Origin: Artocarpus heterophyllus
Lineage: Eukaryota; Streptophyta; Magnoliopsida; Rosales; Moraceae
Direction of reading: 5' to 3'
Assembly: GCA_025403435.1 (NCBI GenBank)
Contig: CM046353.1
Coordinates: 28,519,715-28,583,714, forward strand
Length of the DNA: 64,000 bases
In this document: in pieces, positions 1 through 11,100 of the stretch
Numbering within the stretch: position 1 is the first letter of the stretch
Layout: the number at the start of each line of letters is the position of its first letter
Notes under the pieces: model-generated
Database searches by the model: none
What the model was told of the DNA's origin: nothing
The model's input: the letters and a program-made list of their open reading frames with translations, nothing else
Position numbers and translations under genes: made by a program

Positions 1-101
1 CAAGCCATTATCAGTGTGGAGATGTTTAACAGGCTTACCAGTTTACTTTTCTACCATGGTCTTCCAATCTTTGAAAGTAGCAAAGACATCATTCTTCTGC
101 T

Positions 102-834
102 TCAAAAAAAATGTCCATACCTTAATGGAATAATCATCAATGATGGTAAGCATATAACTAGCACCACCATAAGAAGGAACAGTAGACGGTCTCCAAAGAT
201 TAGAATGCACATACTCCAAAATATCTTTTGTGTTATGAATGTCTTTACCAAATCGAACTCTCTTCTACTTTCCAAACATATAGAGCTCATAGAACTCCAT
301 CTTGCTTGTGCACTATCCATTAAGAAGCCCTTGCTTACTCAACTCTGCCATCCCAAGCTCACTCATATGCCCCAGTCGCATATGCCATAACTTAGTGAGA
401 TAACTATCAGACATAGTGGATGTAGAAACTTTTGCATCACCAACAACTGTAGTACCCTACAAAACATACAAACTAGTAGTCTTCTTCTGCACTTTCATCA
501 TCACAAGAGCACATTTACTAACTTTTAGAACTCCACCTTCACCGGTGTACTTGTACCCTTTAGCATCAAGAGTACCTAAGGAAATTAAATTGCTCTTAAG
601 ATCAGGGACATGCCTTACATCACCTAGTGTTCTCACTACACCATCATGCATCTTAATTCTGATAGGACCAATACTAGCAACCTTGTATGGGGCGTTGTTT
701 CCTATCAAAATAGAGCCCTTAGGAACCGTCTCATATGTTGAAAACCAGTCACTGTTAGGACACATATGAAACATATATGCAGAGTTAAGAACCCAATCCT
801 CACAGGGTTTAGAATCACCATCAAAAATTACCAA
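102..834 (-). pseudogene. copia protease / GAG-pre-integrase / integrase N-terminus remnant
   Basis: At 457-834 the minus strand encodes a retropepsin-like segment followed by a GAG-pre-integrase-like stretch (VRTLGDVRHVPDLKSNLISL). The expected Asp-Ser-Ala/Gly catalytic triplet reads WVLNSAY, so the aspartate is replaced by asparagine and the protease should be inactive. At 102-320 the frame resembles the first third of the integrase core (matches to the ILEYVHSNLWGP and YGGASYMLTIIDDYS type blocks after frame corrections). Frameshifts separate the pieces. The rest of pol lies outside the window. Confidence 0.75.
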
Positions 835-946
835 AAGCTTACCACCAGAGCCTTCTTCAACGACACTAGCCTCACCAGCGTCTGGTTTCTTCCCCTTCTA
901 ATTTTCAGCCCTCTTGTTTTTATTCTGCAGCTTATAACATTCAGTT

Positions 947-1687
947 TTAATGTGTCCTTTTTTTCTTGCAATAGTTACAGAACTTCTCCTTATTTTTGGA
1001 TTTAGACCTACCTCTAATCTCAGTCCCAGTACTTCTCTCTTGGGTTCTACCTCTAACAACTAGACCCTCTCCTTGTGTTTCGGATCCAGTCACTAACTGC
1101 TTCATCTTTTCTTTAGAAAATAAAGCCTCATAAACCTTATCTAGGGTAAGAGTGTCCTGACTATACAAGATAGTATCCCTAAATGTGGCATACGATAAAG
1201 GCAGTGAACATAATAAAATTAACCCAAGGTCTTTTTCATCATACTTAACTTCTATAGCCTCCAAATCAAACACAATCTCCTTAAACACAGTTAAGTGATC
1301 CTCGAGAGACGTACCTTTAGACATTCGGTGAGAGCATAGACACTGCTTTAGATGAATTTTACTAGTTAGGCTCTTGATCATGCGTAATTGCTCCAGCTTG
1401 AGCCATAAAGCAGCAACGGTCTTCTCCTTTAGTACATCATACAAAATCTGATTTGACAAATGAAGGTGTATTTGAGATGGAGCCTTTCGGTCCTTACACT
1501 CCTTTTCCTCCTTCGTCCATGATGAGGGCATCTTATCGAAACCCAATAGCGCATCATCAAGGTCCATTTGCACTAGAACAGCCCGCATCTTTACTTGCCA
1601 TAAAGAAAACCTTGTTGTTCGATCCCGCAGTAGAATGTCGAATTTCATGGTTGCCATTGCAAATGAAAGCCAAAGCTCTGATATCAC
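947..1687 (-). pseudogene. copia gag (UBN2-type) with damaged zinc knuckle
   Basis: A 246-codon open stretch has the gag fold typical of Ty1-copia: an N-terminal block around FDILLRDRTTRFSLWQVKMR, a leucine-rich middle, and an R/S/K-rich linker leading to a CCHC knuckle that starts CNYCKKK. Gag would form the virus-like particle and bind element RNA. The knuckle is not completed in this frame: after CNYCKKK the frame shifts in an A-rich run near 960-970, and the expected Gly-His-x4-Cys continues in another frame. The likely start is near 1654 (MATMKFDI...), because the first few codons overlap the primer binding site. Not functional as it stands. Confidence 0.8.
1674..1686 (-). other. primer binding site (initiator tRNA-Met type)
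   Basis: The minus strand reads TGATATCAGAGCT, one base away from TGGTATCAGAGC, the complement of the 3' end of plant initiator tRNA-Met used by many Ty1-copia elements. It lies between the gag start and the putative LTR. Confidence 0.7.
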
Positions 1688-2354
1688 TAGTTAGGAATCA
1701 AAGCAATAAGCAACAAGAAATAGAGAGAAAGTTGCATTCAAGATTTTACATGGAAAAACCCTAATGAATGGTGAAAAAACCACGAGCAGAGGAGAAGCAA
1801 TCCACTAATCATAAAACAGAAATTACAACGGTGTTTAGAGTGCTCAAATACAGAAATTCACTCACTCAATCACTACAAACTCACAAACTCACAAACTCAC
1901 AAGATTGAGTTCTCTGTATCACTCTCAACACTAAGATCTCTATGATATTTTGTGACTCCTTTTGTTACTATCTATTGTGACTTTCTAATATGACTCTCTC
2001 TAAACTATGGAGAACATGACATTTTTATATGTATGAGGACTAGAACCCTAGCTAAAAATAACTCAAAAACGCATAAAAATGCCAAATACACATTCAAGCC
2101 GAATCGGAGCACCACGGCACGTTCAAGCCGAATCGGAGCACCACGGCGCTGCTTTCAAGCGCCGCGGCCCTGGATTGTAGTGCCGTGGCCCTGCCTTCAA
2201 GCGCCGCGGCCCTGCCTTTCTGCCAAAGGATTTTGGGTCACATATAATAACACAAAGATTTGTAAAATCCTTCAATTTATATTTGGGATAGTGAATAAGC
2301 TCGAAATTTTATGCATTTTTATTAGAATTAAGCAAAATTATAAGCATTATTACA
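1688..2354 (-). repeat. putative 5' LTR of the left copia element
   Basis: The stretch next to the primer site lacks coding potential. On the minus strand it has a TATA-like ATATAAAAA at 2022-2030 followed by a pyrimidine-rich leader, as in an LTR U3-R-U5. The outer edge is a guess based on a terminal ..TTACA at 2354 (TGTAA on the minus strand). The inner end reads TA instead of CA. No second LTR is in view to prove the limits. Confidence 0.45.
2091..2222. repeat. GC-rich short tandem repeats inside the LTR
   Basis: Two copies of a unit of about 25 bases (AAGCCGAATCGGAGCACCAC) are followed by at least three copies of a related unit (TTCAAGCGCCGCGGCCCTG), all much richer in GC than the surroundings. 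They lie upstream of the minus-strand TATA-like box, so they would be in U3. Confidence 0.7.
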
Positions 2355-3451
2355 CGGTGAAATAAAATGCAGAACCACTTCGTTGTCGCAGTGGTACTCC
2401 TATTGCTTGGTTCGTTAAACCCACTACTATTATCAGTCTTGGGAAAAAGGGGGACTGCAGTTTTCTGCCGTCATCCAGACACCAAATATTGTATGGGCTT
2501 TTATCACGCTCTCTCAAATTATTTCTTATATGCTGAACCGGAAAAAAAAAATATTATCACTTATATGATGATCAACTGATCAAGTAAATCGTACTTGGAA
2601 GTACCACTTTGCATGCATAAACGTTTTTTTTTTCCATAAAAAAAGTTTTAAGAACAGAGGGACGTGTCATACCTAAAAAAATTTGGTAATTAATAAGGCA
2701 AGTTATATATGTGTAGTATATGAATTCCTCACGAAATGAATTGTTCATATACTCTGCTCATTGTGGTGGAACTGACTCCAATCCACGATTTTATTTAGAA
2801 GAATTTAGTATCCCACCAAATATATAAATTACCACTATAGTGTTGCAGTTTAATTATGATCTCTCACACACACATATATAAACTTTTAAAGAGGAAATTA
2901 GACAAACGGTTTATATAATTCATTCATCACATTATTAGGCTGTGATTAGGTTAGTAGACATAAGTTGAACTAAGTATTGTCCTTGAAGTAAAATAGAACG
3001 TAGTAGAAACTAGAAAGAACAAAAAAAAGGAGGGAAGAAAAAGAAAACAAGCAGATTTACCATGAGAGAATTAATATAATATATATATTGGGAACATAAA
3101 TACGTGTGTCACTCTCTGTGTGTGTATATATATACATATATTTCCAAACATTAATGTACAATACTTTGGATCCTATTAATTCCTCCTTTGTGCACCCATT
3201 ATCCACTTTTTCTTTTTATTTTTCTTTTTTTCCTTTTATTATGTCCTTTCAGCTTATTCTTGTCCTATGGATCATAAGCTGACTGGAACAGAGTTAGGTG
3301 CATCGGCAAGTGACGAGATATAGGAGAATGGGGCAGCTTGTGGGAAAAAATACAGAGTGAAGTGCGTGACAAGCAAAATAAACTACATGACACACTTCCT
3401 CAGGCCATGCATAGGGCACATAGAACCAGTGGTGGTCATCATTTTCGGATA
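2355..3451. other. intergenic, no gene recognised
   Basis: AT-rich DNA with short TA and GT/TA microsatellites (around 3080-3145) and polypurine/polypyrimidine runs. The small open frame at 2367-2579 has no recognisable domain and is not called. 3241-3451 is less AT-rich and precedes the plastid-derived fragment, but I could not assign it. Confidence 0.6.
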
Positions 3452-3568
3452 TAATCATTCCAGATAACGCTTGCATCCTCTTTATTACCGCGGTTGTTGG
3501 CATAGAGTTAGCCGATGCTTAATCCCCAGATACCGTCAATGCTTCTTCTCCGGGAAAAAAAGTTCACG
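3452..3568 (-). pseudogene. nuclear plastid DNA: 16S rRNA fragment, 530-loop region
   Basis: The plus strand is the reverse complement of plastid/bacterial 16S rRNA around E. coli positions 430-570. It contains the universal 515-532 block as TTACCGCGGTTGTTGGCA (normally TTACCGCGGCTGCTGGCAC), followed by GAGTTAGCCGATGCTTA and CTTCTTCTCCGGGAAAA, typical of plastid 16S. Several substitutions in conserved positions show it is a decayed nuclear copy, not a working rRNA gene. Confidence 0.85.
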
Positions 3569-3714
3569 TCCCTATACATCACACATCCCAAATCAAGTAA
3601 AGAGTCTGGTGTTTCGACAAGCTACTGCGACATCCATTTCATTAAGAATTGATATAAATTTACCAAAGACGAAAATGATTTATTTATTATGGATAACTGG
3701 TTATAGATGGGCCA

Positions 3715-3806
3715 CCGTCAATTCCTTTGAGCTTCATTCTTGCTAACATACTCCCAAAGGGATACTTAACGTGTTTGCTACAGCATTGCAACACACAGTG
3801 CCTTAT
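3715..3806 (-). pseudogene. nuclear plastid DNA: 16S rRNA fragment, 900 region
   Basis: This starts with CCGTCAATTCCTTTGAG, the universal 907-926 block of 16S rRNA in reverse complement. It continues through GATACTTAACG and GCTACAGCA, which match the plastid sequence covering about E. coli positions 926 down to 830, with scattered substitutions and a small deletion. It lies to the right of the 530-loop fragment, although in intact reverse-complement 16S it would lie to the left, so the two pieces are rearranged. Confidence 0.85.
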
Positions 3807-3808
3807 TG

Positions 3809-4525
3809 AGACCAGACCCGGGTCACCATGGGCCTAAACAGCATTGCCTTTGAATCCATAGCTTATATAAGGAAAAAGATCCATATAGACTTCAATAGCA
3901 CTGAGGAATTTAATTGATTAATAAATAATAAAACTATAGACTATAAAGTTTACTCATGTAGAATTTAATTGTGCATACGAATACATAATTGAAGATTTTA
4001 CCGTAATTGACGACATAATCCTTAATATAAGGGGAGATTCTAGCCTGTGCTTGTCTGTACTTGATTTTTTTGGAGCAGAGGGGGAAAACTAATCTAATTA
4101 ATGTCGTTTTTTTCAGATAAATCACAATAAAAAACACGAGTTTACTAGAACCGCATAAAAACAACATGTCTCTTTTCCGTCTGGAAGGATTAATCTGTGT
4201 TTTTTTCTTAAGGTTTCATTTTGCCCTTTTTTATATTCATTTTTAATTTTACTTGTAAGAAGAACTCTCTAAAAATAAATTATGAATCTTTTCTATCCTA
4301 CGTCTCATGTATATAATTTACCAACTAAAAACAATTTAGCAATTGATTCTTAACGATAGTATCAAGTCGATGTCCTCGCACGGACGATTTATATATATCT
4401 GGTGTATACCAAGATGTGGTTTTTGTCCGGAAAAGCAAACGACATTTCCCAATTGTTGTATCGGAAATATTGTTTGCTTTCCTTTTTTTTTTTTTTGTGT
4501 AAAAAGTGCATATAGGTAATTTATA
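3809..4525. other. intergenic, no gene recognised
   Basis: AT-rich sequence with no open frame of note and no recognised repeat. It ends in a T-run (4484-4496) just before a MITE. Confidence 0.6.
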
Positions 4526-4700
4526 GGGTGTTTGAAAAGGTGGTGGGAACCAGTGATGGAAACCATTTTTACTGTAGCATGTGAGAGTTTTATACTGTAA
4601 CATATTTTTTTATTGTTACTGTAGCATGTGAGAGCTTTACACTGTTTATAACTGAGATTGTGGTGGAAACTGAGTGGTTCTCACTACCGCCAAACACCCC
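4526..4700. mobile_element. hAT-like MITE
   Basis: The ends are inverted repeats. The left end reads GGGTGTTTGAAAAGGTGGTG. The right end, in reverse complement, reads GGGGGTGTTTGGCGGTAGTG, and the similarity continues for about 25 bases (..GAACCA). The interior holds two copies of ACTGTAGCATGTGAGAG. The length (about 175 bases), lack of coding potential and GGGTGTTTGG tips fit plant hAT-type MITEs. A clear 8-base target duplication is not visible. Confidence 0.65.
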
Positions 4701-4867
4701 CTTACAAGTTAAAAGTGCCTTCGATTTGCTTTGCTTCGAGCATAACCGGTGTCTCTGTTCCAAAGGAATGAACGTTGACGTGTCGTTGTATGTCGAGAAA
4801 TACAATTTTTAATTGGCGTCATTGTTTGTGTAAACTATAAACGACATGTCGTGATTGAAGTATCTTC

Positions 4868-4898
<31 letters not shown>

Positions 4899-6189
4899 GT
4901 TTTCTTATTTGGTTAATTTGGAGCTAAACTTCAAGATTTTTTTCATTTGTAAAAGAAAACGTAATACTATATGGTTGTTAAACAAAGGTACGTGATATAT
5001 AAATTAACAAAAGAGCCCAAACTTGTTGTAAAGTAAACAATTAGGTGGAATCTCATGTAAATTATAAAGATAAAAATATTTATAGCCTACCGGCCACCAC
5101 TAATAGTAGCACTATAAAAGAGGAAAGTAACAAAACTTTCTTTTTTATTTCCTCCGCAAGGCAAAGCAGAAGCAACGTAGAGACATCATACGCGATAGAG
5201 ACAAAATGCATGTTTTTCGGCTTAACTTTTCGTCCATGGAACGGCAGAGACCACCGTTCTTTGTCCTCTTGGAAATAAAAGTTTCATGCCATTAGAAGGC
5301 AGTGGAGGCCCAACAACGAAAGTACTTGTACCCTAAAGACCACGTACGCAAACACATCCGGAATTTTTGGGATAAAGATCATCAACTTGCTTTAACAATA
5401 CTGCACCACTTGTCCCATTCTTGTTTTTTATGCAATTTCTATAACACAATAGAAAGTTTTGTCTTTTCCAAAATACGGGTGGAAACCACATTTCATTAAA
5501 ATATATAGTACGTTTTTGTAATTAAAGCTTTAAATTTTCCTAATCTCTACCCCACAAAAGGCTTTAGCCGGCCATTCTTAGTTATCATTCTTCTCCTTTA
5601 AAGGATTTTGACTGGATTATTCGTGAACACCCTACTTGTGAAGCTATTCATCTTCAAGTTCGAAAAATATTTGGCAGATTTACCTTGTTAATTACTGATT
5701 TTCTTAGTTGTCTAATAATTTTGCCTTGACTGAGTTGGAGTACTTGTTTTCGTCCTTCGATTTTTCCCTTTGGGTTTTATATGGAAGGTTTTTAATGAGG
5801 TTCATTTTGTAGAGTTTTTGCATAGGTTGAGTTTTCATGCGCTCTCTAGTGTTCAGCCTTACAAGATCTTCCGAGTTACAGTTAGTTTCTGCTTTTAAGT
5901 AGTCTTTATTAAATTATTGCTTTAGGTTTGTATATTTGGCTCCGTTATTAAGTTTTATTCGTAGTAAAATAGAGTGAAGGGTGGGGTAGATGAAGTCTTC
6001 GAGTGTGTGGCAACATAATTAAGATGCTATAGCTCGTTGGCTGGAACAGTTATTCTCTCAAATCATTCGTGAAATAAAAAATAAATTTTACTTTCCTCGG
6101 GTTGACAATGGTTCGGAGTACTATAACACATCACTATATAAAATTAAAACCCATATACAAAGCAACAGCATGGGTAATTTTATGTACAC
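4701..6189. other. intergenic with a CTT microsatellite
   Basis: Nothing coding could be supported. A (CTT)n run followed by a T-run occupies about 4863-4898. The rest is AT-rich unique-looking sequence with no recognised family. Confidence 0.6.
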
Positions 6190-6370
6190 CCATTTATATG
6201 TTAACTCAAAGGTGGTGACTTCACTGGAGGTTGGGGAAGGTTCGAATTCCCGCCCTTGCTTTGCAAATAATTCCAACTCGATAATCTACACTAGAAGTTT
6301 TAAACAATCAAAGTTCTACTTTTAATTTTGCTCTGGTGTAGGATGAGTCTCTATTTTCTTAATAATCGTT
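6190..6370 (+). mobile_element. probable tRNA-derived SINE
   Basis: It contains an A-box-like TAACTCAAAGGTGG at 6202-6215 and a B-box-like GGTTCGAATTCC at 6239-6250, spaced as in a tRNA-type polymerase III promoter. Downstream is a short unrelated body and then an A/T-rich end. The limits are approximate and no flanking duplication was found. It could also be a chance tRNA-like remnant. Confidence 0.45.
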
Positions 6371-7011
6371 CTTAAAAAATATAAACTAGTTGATATGCAC
6401 TAAGTTTCTGACGAGTTATCTGTCGTCCTCTTTCTATTTTTTAAGCAAAATAACGTGAAGAAGAAAATAGTCAGAGGAAAAACTAAATAAGATTGTCATT
6501 TTACCATGAAGAGATTCCTCAAATATGCGTCGTTAAAACCTTTTTAATTCGTCAAAACCCAATGGGAAAAGAAAAATCTGGAATCAAAATCTACGAAAGA
6601 GGAGAATCAACATGAACTACATGAGAAGAAAGTTTACCTGAAACATGGTTGTCTTCCCGATAAATTTGAGTTTCACAGTGGTGGATTTAACACAAGTAAG
6701 CCAAAGTCGTGTTACATTTAGCTTCAAACCTCCAAGGAACTCTATCATGACGTTTTTTAAGCATGCCCACCACATGAAAAGGTGAATTATATTCGAATTA
6801 AAGGTAATTCGAACACGTTGCATAATCAACTGCCATTAATTCAACCTCAAAAGCAAAAGAAATCTAAATTAGCCTCGTAAATTAAGCAACCTTTGCAGAA
6901 AACCTTTGTAAATGCGAAAAATGCCCCCACACTAAGTTGTGCCTGGAGAGCTATCGGTTGCGCCATCTGTATTGATTTTTAACTAGGAAGAATTAGGGAG
7001 GAATCCATTGA
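6371..7011. other. intergenic, no gene recognised
   Basis: No coding potential or repeat family recognised. Confidence 0.55.
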
Positions 7012-7020
7012 ACTCCTAGG

Positions 7021-7134
7021 GTGCGTTTGGTACGAGTATTTGAGTATAGTATTTCAATGAAGATTTAAATTCTTGTGAGAGAAAATACTGTAGCAAAATT
7101 ATTCGAACCGTGATTTGAAAACTCAAACAAACAC
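7021..7134. mobile_element. short hAT-type MITE with 8-base target duplication
   Basis: Flanked by the direct repeat ACTCCTAG at 7012-7019 and 7135-7142, the 8-base target duplication expected for hAT elements. The tips are imperfect inverted repeats: GTGCGTTTGG at the left and GTGTGTTTGT at the right in reverse complement. The 114-base body is non-coding and contains ACTGTAGCA, also found in the MITE at 4526-4700. Confidence 0.75.
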
Positions 7135-7142
7135 ACTCCTAG

Positions 7143-7970
7143 TAACGCTAAACTGCTGAAAAATTAGTGAGTTTGATATGGTGTTGTGCTTTTTTAAGCA
7201 CTTGTATATAAATACACAAAAAATACTAGGGACAAGAGCAGCATGACTAACACCATTTTTTTTTTTTTCAAACTCGCGACGGGAGAAATAATGTTTTTGG
7301 TACACAACCCAAAAATTTTGAGTCATAGTACAATGGTTGCAGAAAAGTATGTCTTTCACTGATATCATTAGTTAATTCCAACTAATGCCCTACTAAAACC
7401 TAACTAAAATTGACATGTTTGTGTTACTTATGCCAGACAAAAATCTCAAATAAAAAACGGGGTTAGGTGTCTTGGCGACGTGTGATCAAATAGTAAGAAA
7501 TATGAGAGGATGACGACAATGCAGCTTCTAGAAAAATGACTAAAACATAAAGCTTTTGTTACCTGTTGTTCATAATTCGTCCTGCTTTCCAATAAATGAT
7601 CAAGATTACCGACAACCAACTTCATTAAGAAAATAAACAATTCATTAATTATTACCGAAAAAAAAGAAACAAAACAAAATCATCAAGTAGCAGCTACTTT
7701 TCTGGCTTTCCCATTCATAATCCACATAAAGCCTTGTATCACTACTTTGACGACATTTATATTTGGCGTCATATACATATATATGTATCACAGCTTATCT
7801 ATATATCCAATGATTTATTTGCAAGGTCTCTTGATTTTGCAGATTGGTAGTAGATTCTGTGGATAATATAAATAACATATTTAGTGAATGATTTTATTTA
7901 TTTATTCATTTTTGTCTTCTTGTGTATTGATAGCACTCCCCACTATACAACATTTGGGCCTCAACCAGCC
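7143..7970. other. upstream region of the acyltransferase gene, no other gene
   Basis: AT-rich non-coding sequence with a T/A-rich stretch near 7255-7270 and TA microsatellites near 7775-7790. Any distal promoter elements of the downstream gene would lie here. None can be named with confidence. Confidence 0.5.
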
Positions 7971-7977
7971 TATAAAA
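7971..7977 (+). promoter_or_regulatory. candidate TATA box of the BAHD gene
   Basis: TATAAAA lies about 165 bases before the start codon at 8137, which would give a 5' leader of roughly 130 bases. A weaker ATATAAAT at about 8033 is an alternative. Confidence 0.4.
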
Positions 7978-8136
7978 TTGGGGCTTTATTCAAGTTGACG
8001 GTACCAGCATTTTGTAGCATGCTAAAAAGCTCATATAAATCTAGGGTTTCTCCTTTTCCTTTGGATCATGAGCTTCAGGCAGCTTCAATAATTTCCAATA
8101 AACGCCATCAAAACATCCAATATCTCTGCAATATCA

Positions 8137-11100
8137 ATGGACCTAAATGTTTTCACCAAGGAAACAATATCTCTGAAACCATTCTGTAGTGAAAATGAGT
8201 CCAAGAGATCACAAACCATTGAACTTTCCGGTCTTGACAGGATATCTCCTGCCATTCTCTACACTGTCTTCTTTTATAAGCCTAATAGTAATCTCTCCTC
8301 CAGTACTGAAAGAGATGATTATGATGATACAATATTTGAAAGAGCTAAAAGAGCTCTTGAAAGGGTTCTTGTTTCTTGGTTCCCAGCTGCAGGAAGACTA
8401 CGGACTAAACAGGGGACGGGAAAGCTTGAGATCGACTGTAACGATAAAGGCGTCATGGTGATAACCGCAGAAACATGTTCCAAGCTTGAAGAGCTTGGAA
8501 AACTGCATGAATACAAGGATTGTTACGAGAGGCTTGTTCCTCAACTGCCTAACACAGGAAATATATCAGATAGCCCACTCGTTGTTGTGCAGGTTATAAA
8601 TAAACAGTATACCTTAATTTATTGTTTAAATTAATTTGTAGTAAATTTATAATTATGGATATGCCATTTATAATTGTTTTTCCTGGATCTTTTTGTAATT
8701 TGAATTTATGCATATATACATACATATATGCATCTATATATATATATATACATGTTGACATATTTAATAGTGATCTGTTAGCTAAGAAACCCTAACCCTA
8801 GACTTTTTTGAGTGTGATTTCTGATTTAATAAGTCCTCCTTGGTTTATATCTACTTTTTTTCTTAATTATCTGCTTCTTTATGTTGTTGTTGTTGGTGGT
8901 GGTGGTGGTGGTATTTACTAGTTATAAAGAAAGAACGAATGCAATAAAAGATCATCACTGAAGCTCTAGGCCTAATTGCTATATAGAGAGTAGTCTCAAA
9001 AAGTCTCTGTTTGTAACCAAAAAGAGCAATAGAATGAAGCGCCCCTACTACCAATTTTATTTACCGACATAGTCTTAAACAAGAAATTTATCTGCATAAG
9101 AATTACCCTCATTAAAGATATATGAAACAAATTCCAAGTAAAATTGTTAGAAATCTTGTCGTGTCCTCATCCAGGCATATCAATCAATTGGAACATTTAT
9201 GTACTCAATTCCATCATTCTTTGTTCCAATGACAAAGTTGTAGAAACTTTCCTTAATAGCTACAGTTATATGACTAGTAAGCGGCAAATTGGAATAACGT
9301 GAGGTCCCAGATCCTTAGTGATCATTGTGTGAGCCTTGCCTTTCATCACGATCCAAAGTGAGCCAAGGAGCCGAGTGACGTGCCAGTGCTACTAATTTAG
9401 TCTTATTTTCCTTTCTGCAGTTTTGCTTCAAATGTTTTCACAATTTTCTTTTTCCCAAGTGATGTTGCGCAAATTTTCAATATTAGAGTCCAAAGTTATA
9501 ATTACTGGACAAAGTCATTTCCTAGAGAATCTAAGCCTTTATAAAATAAAAATTCCAAATTACATCCACGAAAAGATAGTGGCCTAATTTCTGCCTCACC
9601 AACTTAAAGGTGCAGTTTATTAAAGCAGCTGGGGGAAGGATATTGCTTGCTTTTAACAATTAATTCTCACTCATTTATAATCTTCTCTCTCTCCCCCAAT
9701 ATAATACATAGAAAAAAATATTTGTTTGCTTCTTTCTGTGTGATTTTTGTTTCTTTTTAAAACCCTCACTTTTGTTCGTCACATTTGATCATCCCAAAAA
9801 GCAGATAACAAAGTTTTCCTGCGGGGCCATTTCTCTCGGTTTTGGAGGCAGCCACTCCTTGTTCGACGGGTTCGGAGCCTTCTACTTCTTAGCATCTTGG
9901 GCTTATATTTCAAGAGGCATAGATGATGAAAGTACTCATGGTCATGATCAACAGCTTATTATCCCCAACCATTCCCGGCAGAAGCTTTTTAACGCTATCA
10001 ACAATACTTGTAGTATTAGTAGTACTTCTGATGCTACAAATATTTCCAGCTCCAAATCTGCGGCTAGTTCTTCGATATACGAACAAGATCATGTCATGGC
10101 TATTCAAGATCTTTATGGAATTCCTATGCAAGGCATGGCTTCTGACGACAGATCTTGGGAATCGGAACTTGCCAAGTTCGGAAAAATTGAAAGCCAAGGC
10201 TTTAAACTCCTCACGCTTTGTATGAAGAAGGAAACTGTGGAGACATGGAAAGAATTTGCAGTTGAAAGCGGAAAGCTCACCAAGTGCTCTACCTTTGACG
10301 TTCTATGTGCGCATGTCTGGAAGGTATGTGATGTCACGAATATAAAATTGAATTTAATACTAGTCTGTTTAGAAAGCACTTGAAATTGCATTTTATAATT
10401 CTAACAAAAAAAAATAACAGTCCGTTTAGAAACGCAGATGGTATGCATTTTTTGGTTCTTTGGTTCTAATTTTATGAGAAAAAACATCATAAAAATTTTG
10501 GTGAGAACTACAAAATATAGTTTTTACTACATTCCTATACCTATAAATTATATACAAGCAAAAATTTTCTTTTTTTTTTTCAAAATGGATAGAGCCATTA
10601 ACATTAAGGACTTTAAGCACATCCAAAAACGTTAACACGCTCAGAACCTCATTTTTTGTCAAGTCTTTGACTCTAAATATAGTAAAAAAATGAAAAATAC
10701 AAAGTCATAAAACCATTATATCAAACCAAAGAAACAACCAAAAAGGCTTACAATTTCAAGAATTAACAAACTAAACCTTAAAATGCGAACAGAATCATCA
10801 AACGAAACTTAGCCTAACAAAAACTTAACTCAACTGCAACATGAAAACAAGAAGGAGAAAAGAAAAGTTGCAAAAGGAAAAAGGAATGTATGATCTAGCT
10901 AGAGCAAAGCTATAATAGTCTCTATAAGTTAGATCAGGGACCACCACAAACCAAGTTATAAAATGTGCATAAATGTACTAATGTTTCTATCAATGTCCCA
11001 TACTCTCAATTTAACTACCATATATATAGTAACATTTTTTGGTTCAAAATAATATGTTATAATTTCATGTTATTTTTGTAGAAGTGAATTTCCTGCGTAC

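Larger units (their letters stand above)
1..2354 (-). mobile_element. Ty1-copia retrotransposon, 5' part (LTR, PBS, gag, protease, start of integrase), truncated by window edge
   Basis: Read on the minus strand the order is LTR, primer binding site, gag, zinc knuckle, protease, GAG-pre-integrase and start of integrase. This is the Ty1-copia order with integrase before reverse transcriptase. The reading frame is broken at the zinc knuckle, and a stop lies between the knuckle and the protease. Reverse transcriptase, RNase H and the 3' LTR would lie left of the window, so full length and target-site duplication cannot be tested. Confidence 0.85.

Noticed and set aside
2367..2579. 70-codon frame starting with a hydrophobic, signal-peptide-like segment
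   Set aside because: The hydrophobic start is suggestive of a small secreted peptide, but there is no Cys pattern, promoter or similarity to support a gene, and it abuts an LTR edge.
8788..8803. Telomere-like AAACCCTAACCCTAGA as an interstitial telomere
   Set aside because: Only two units, inside an intron. Such telo-box words are common in plant genes.
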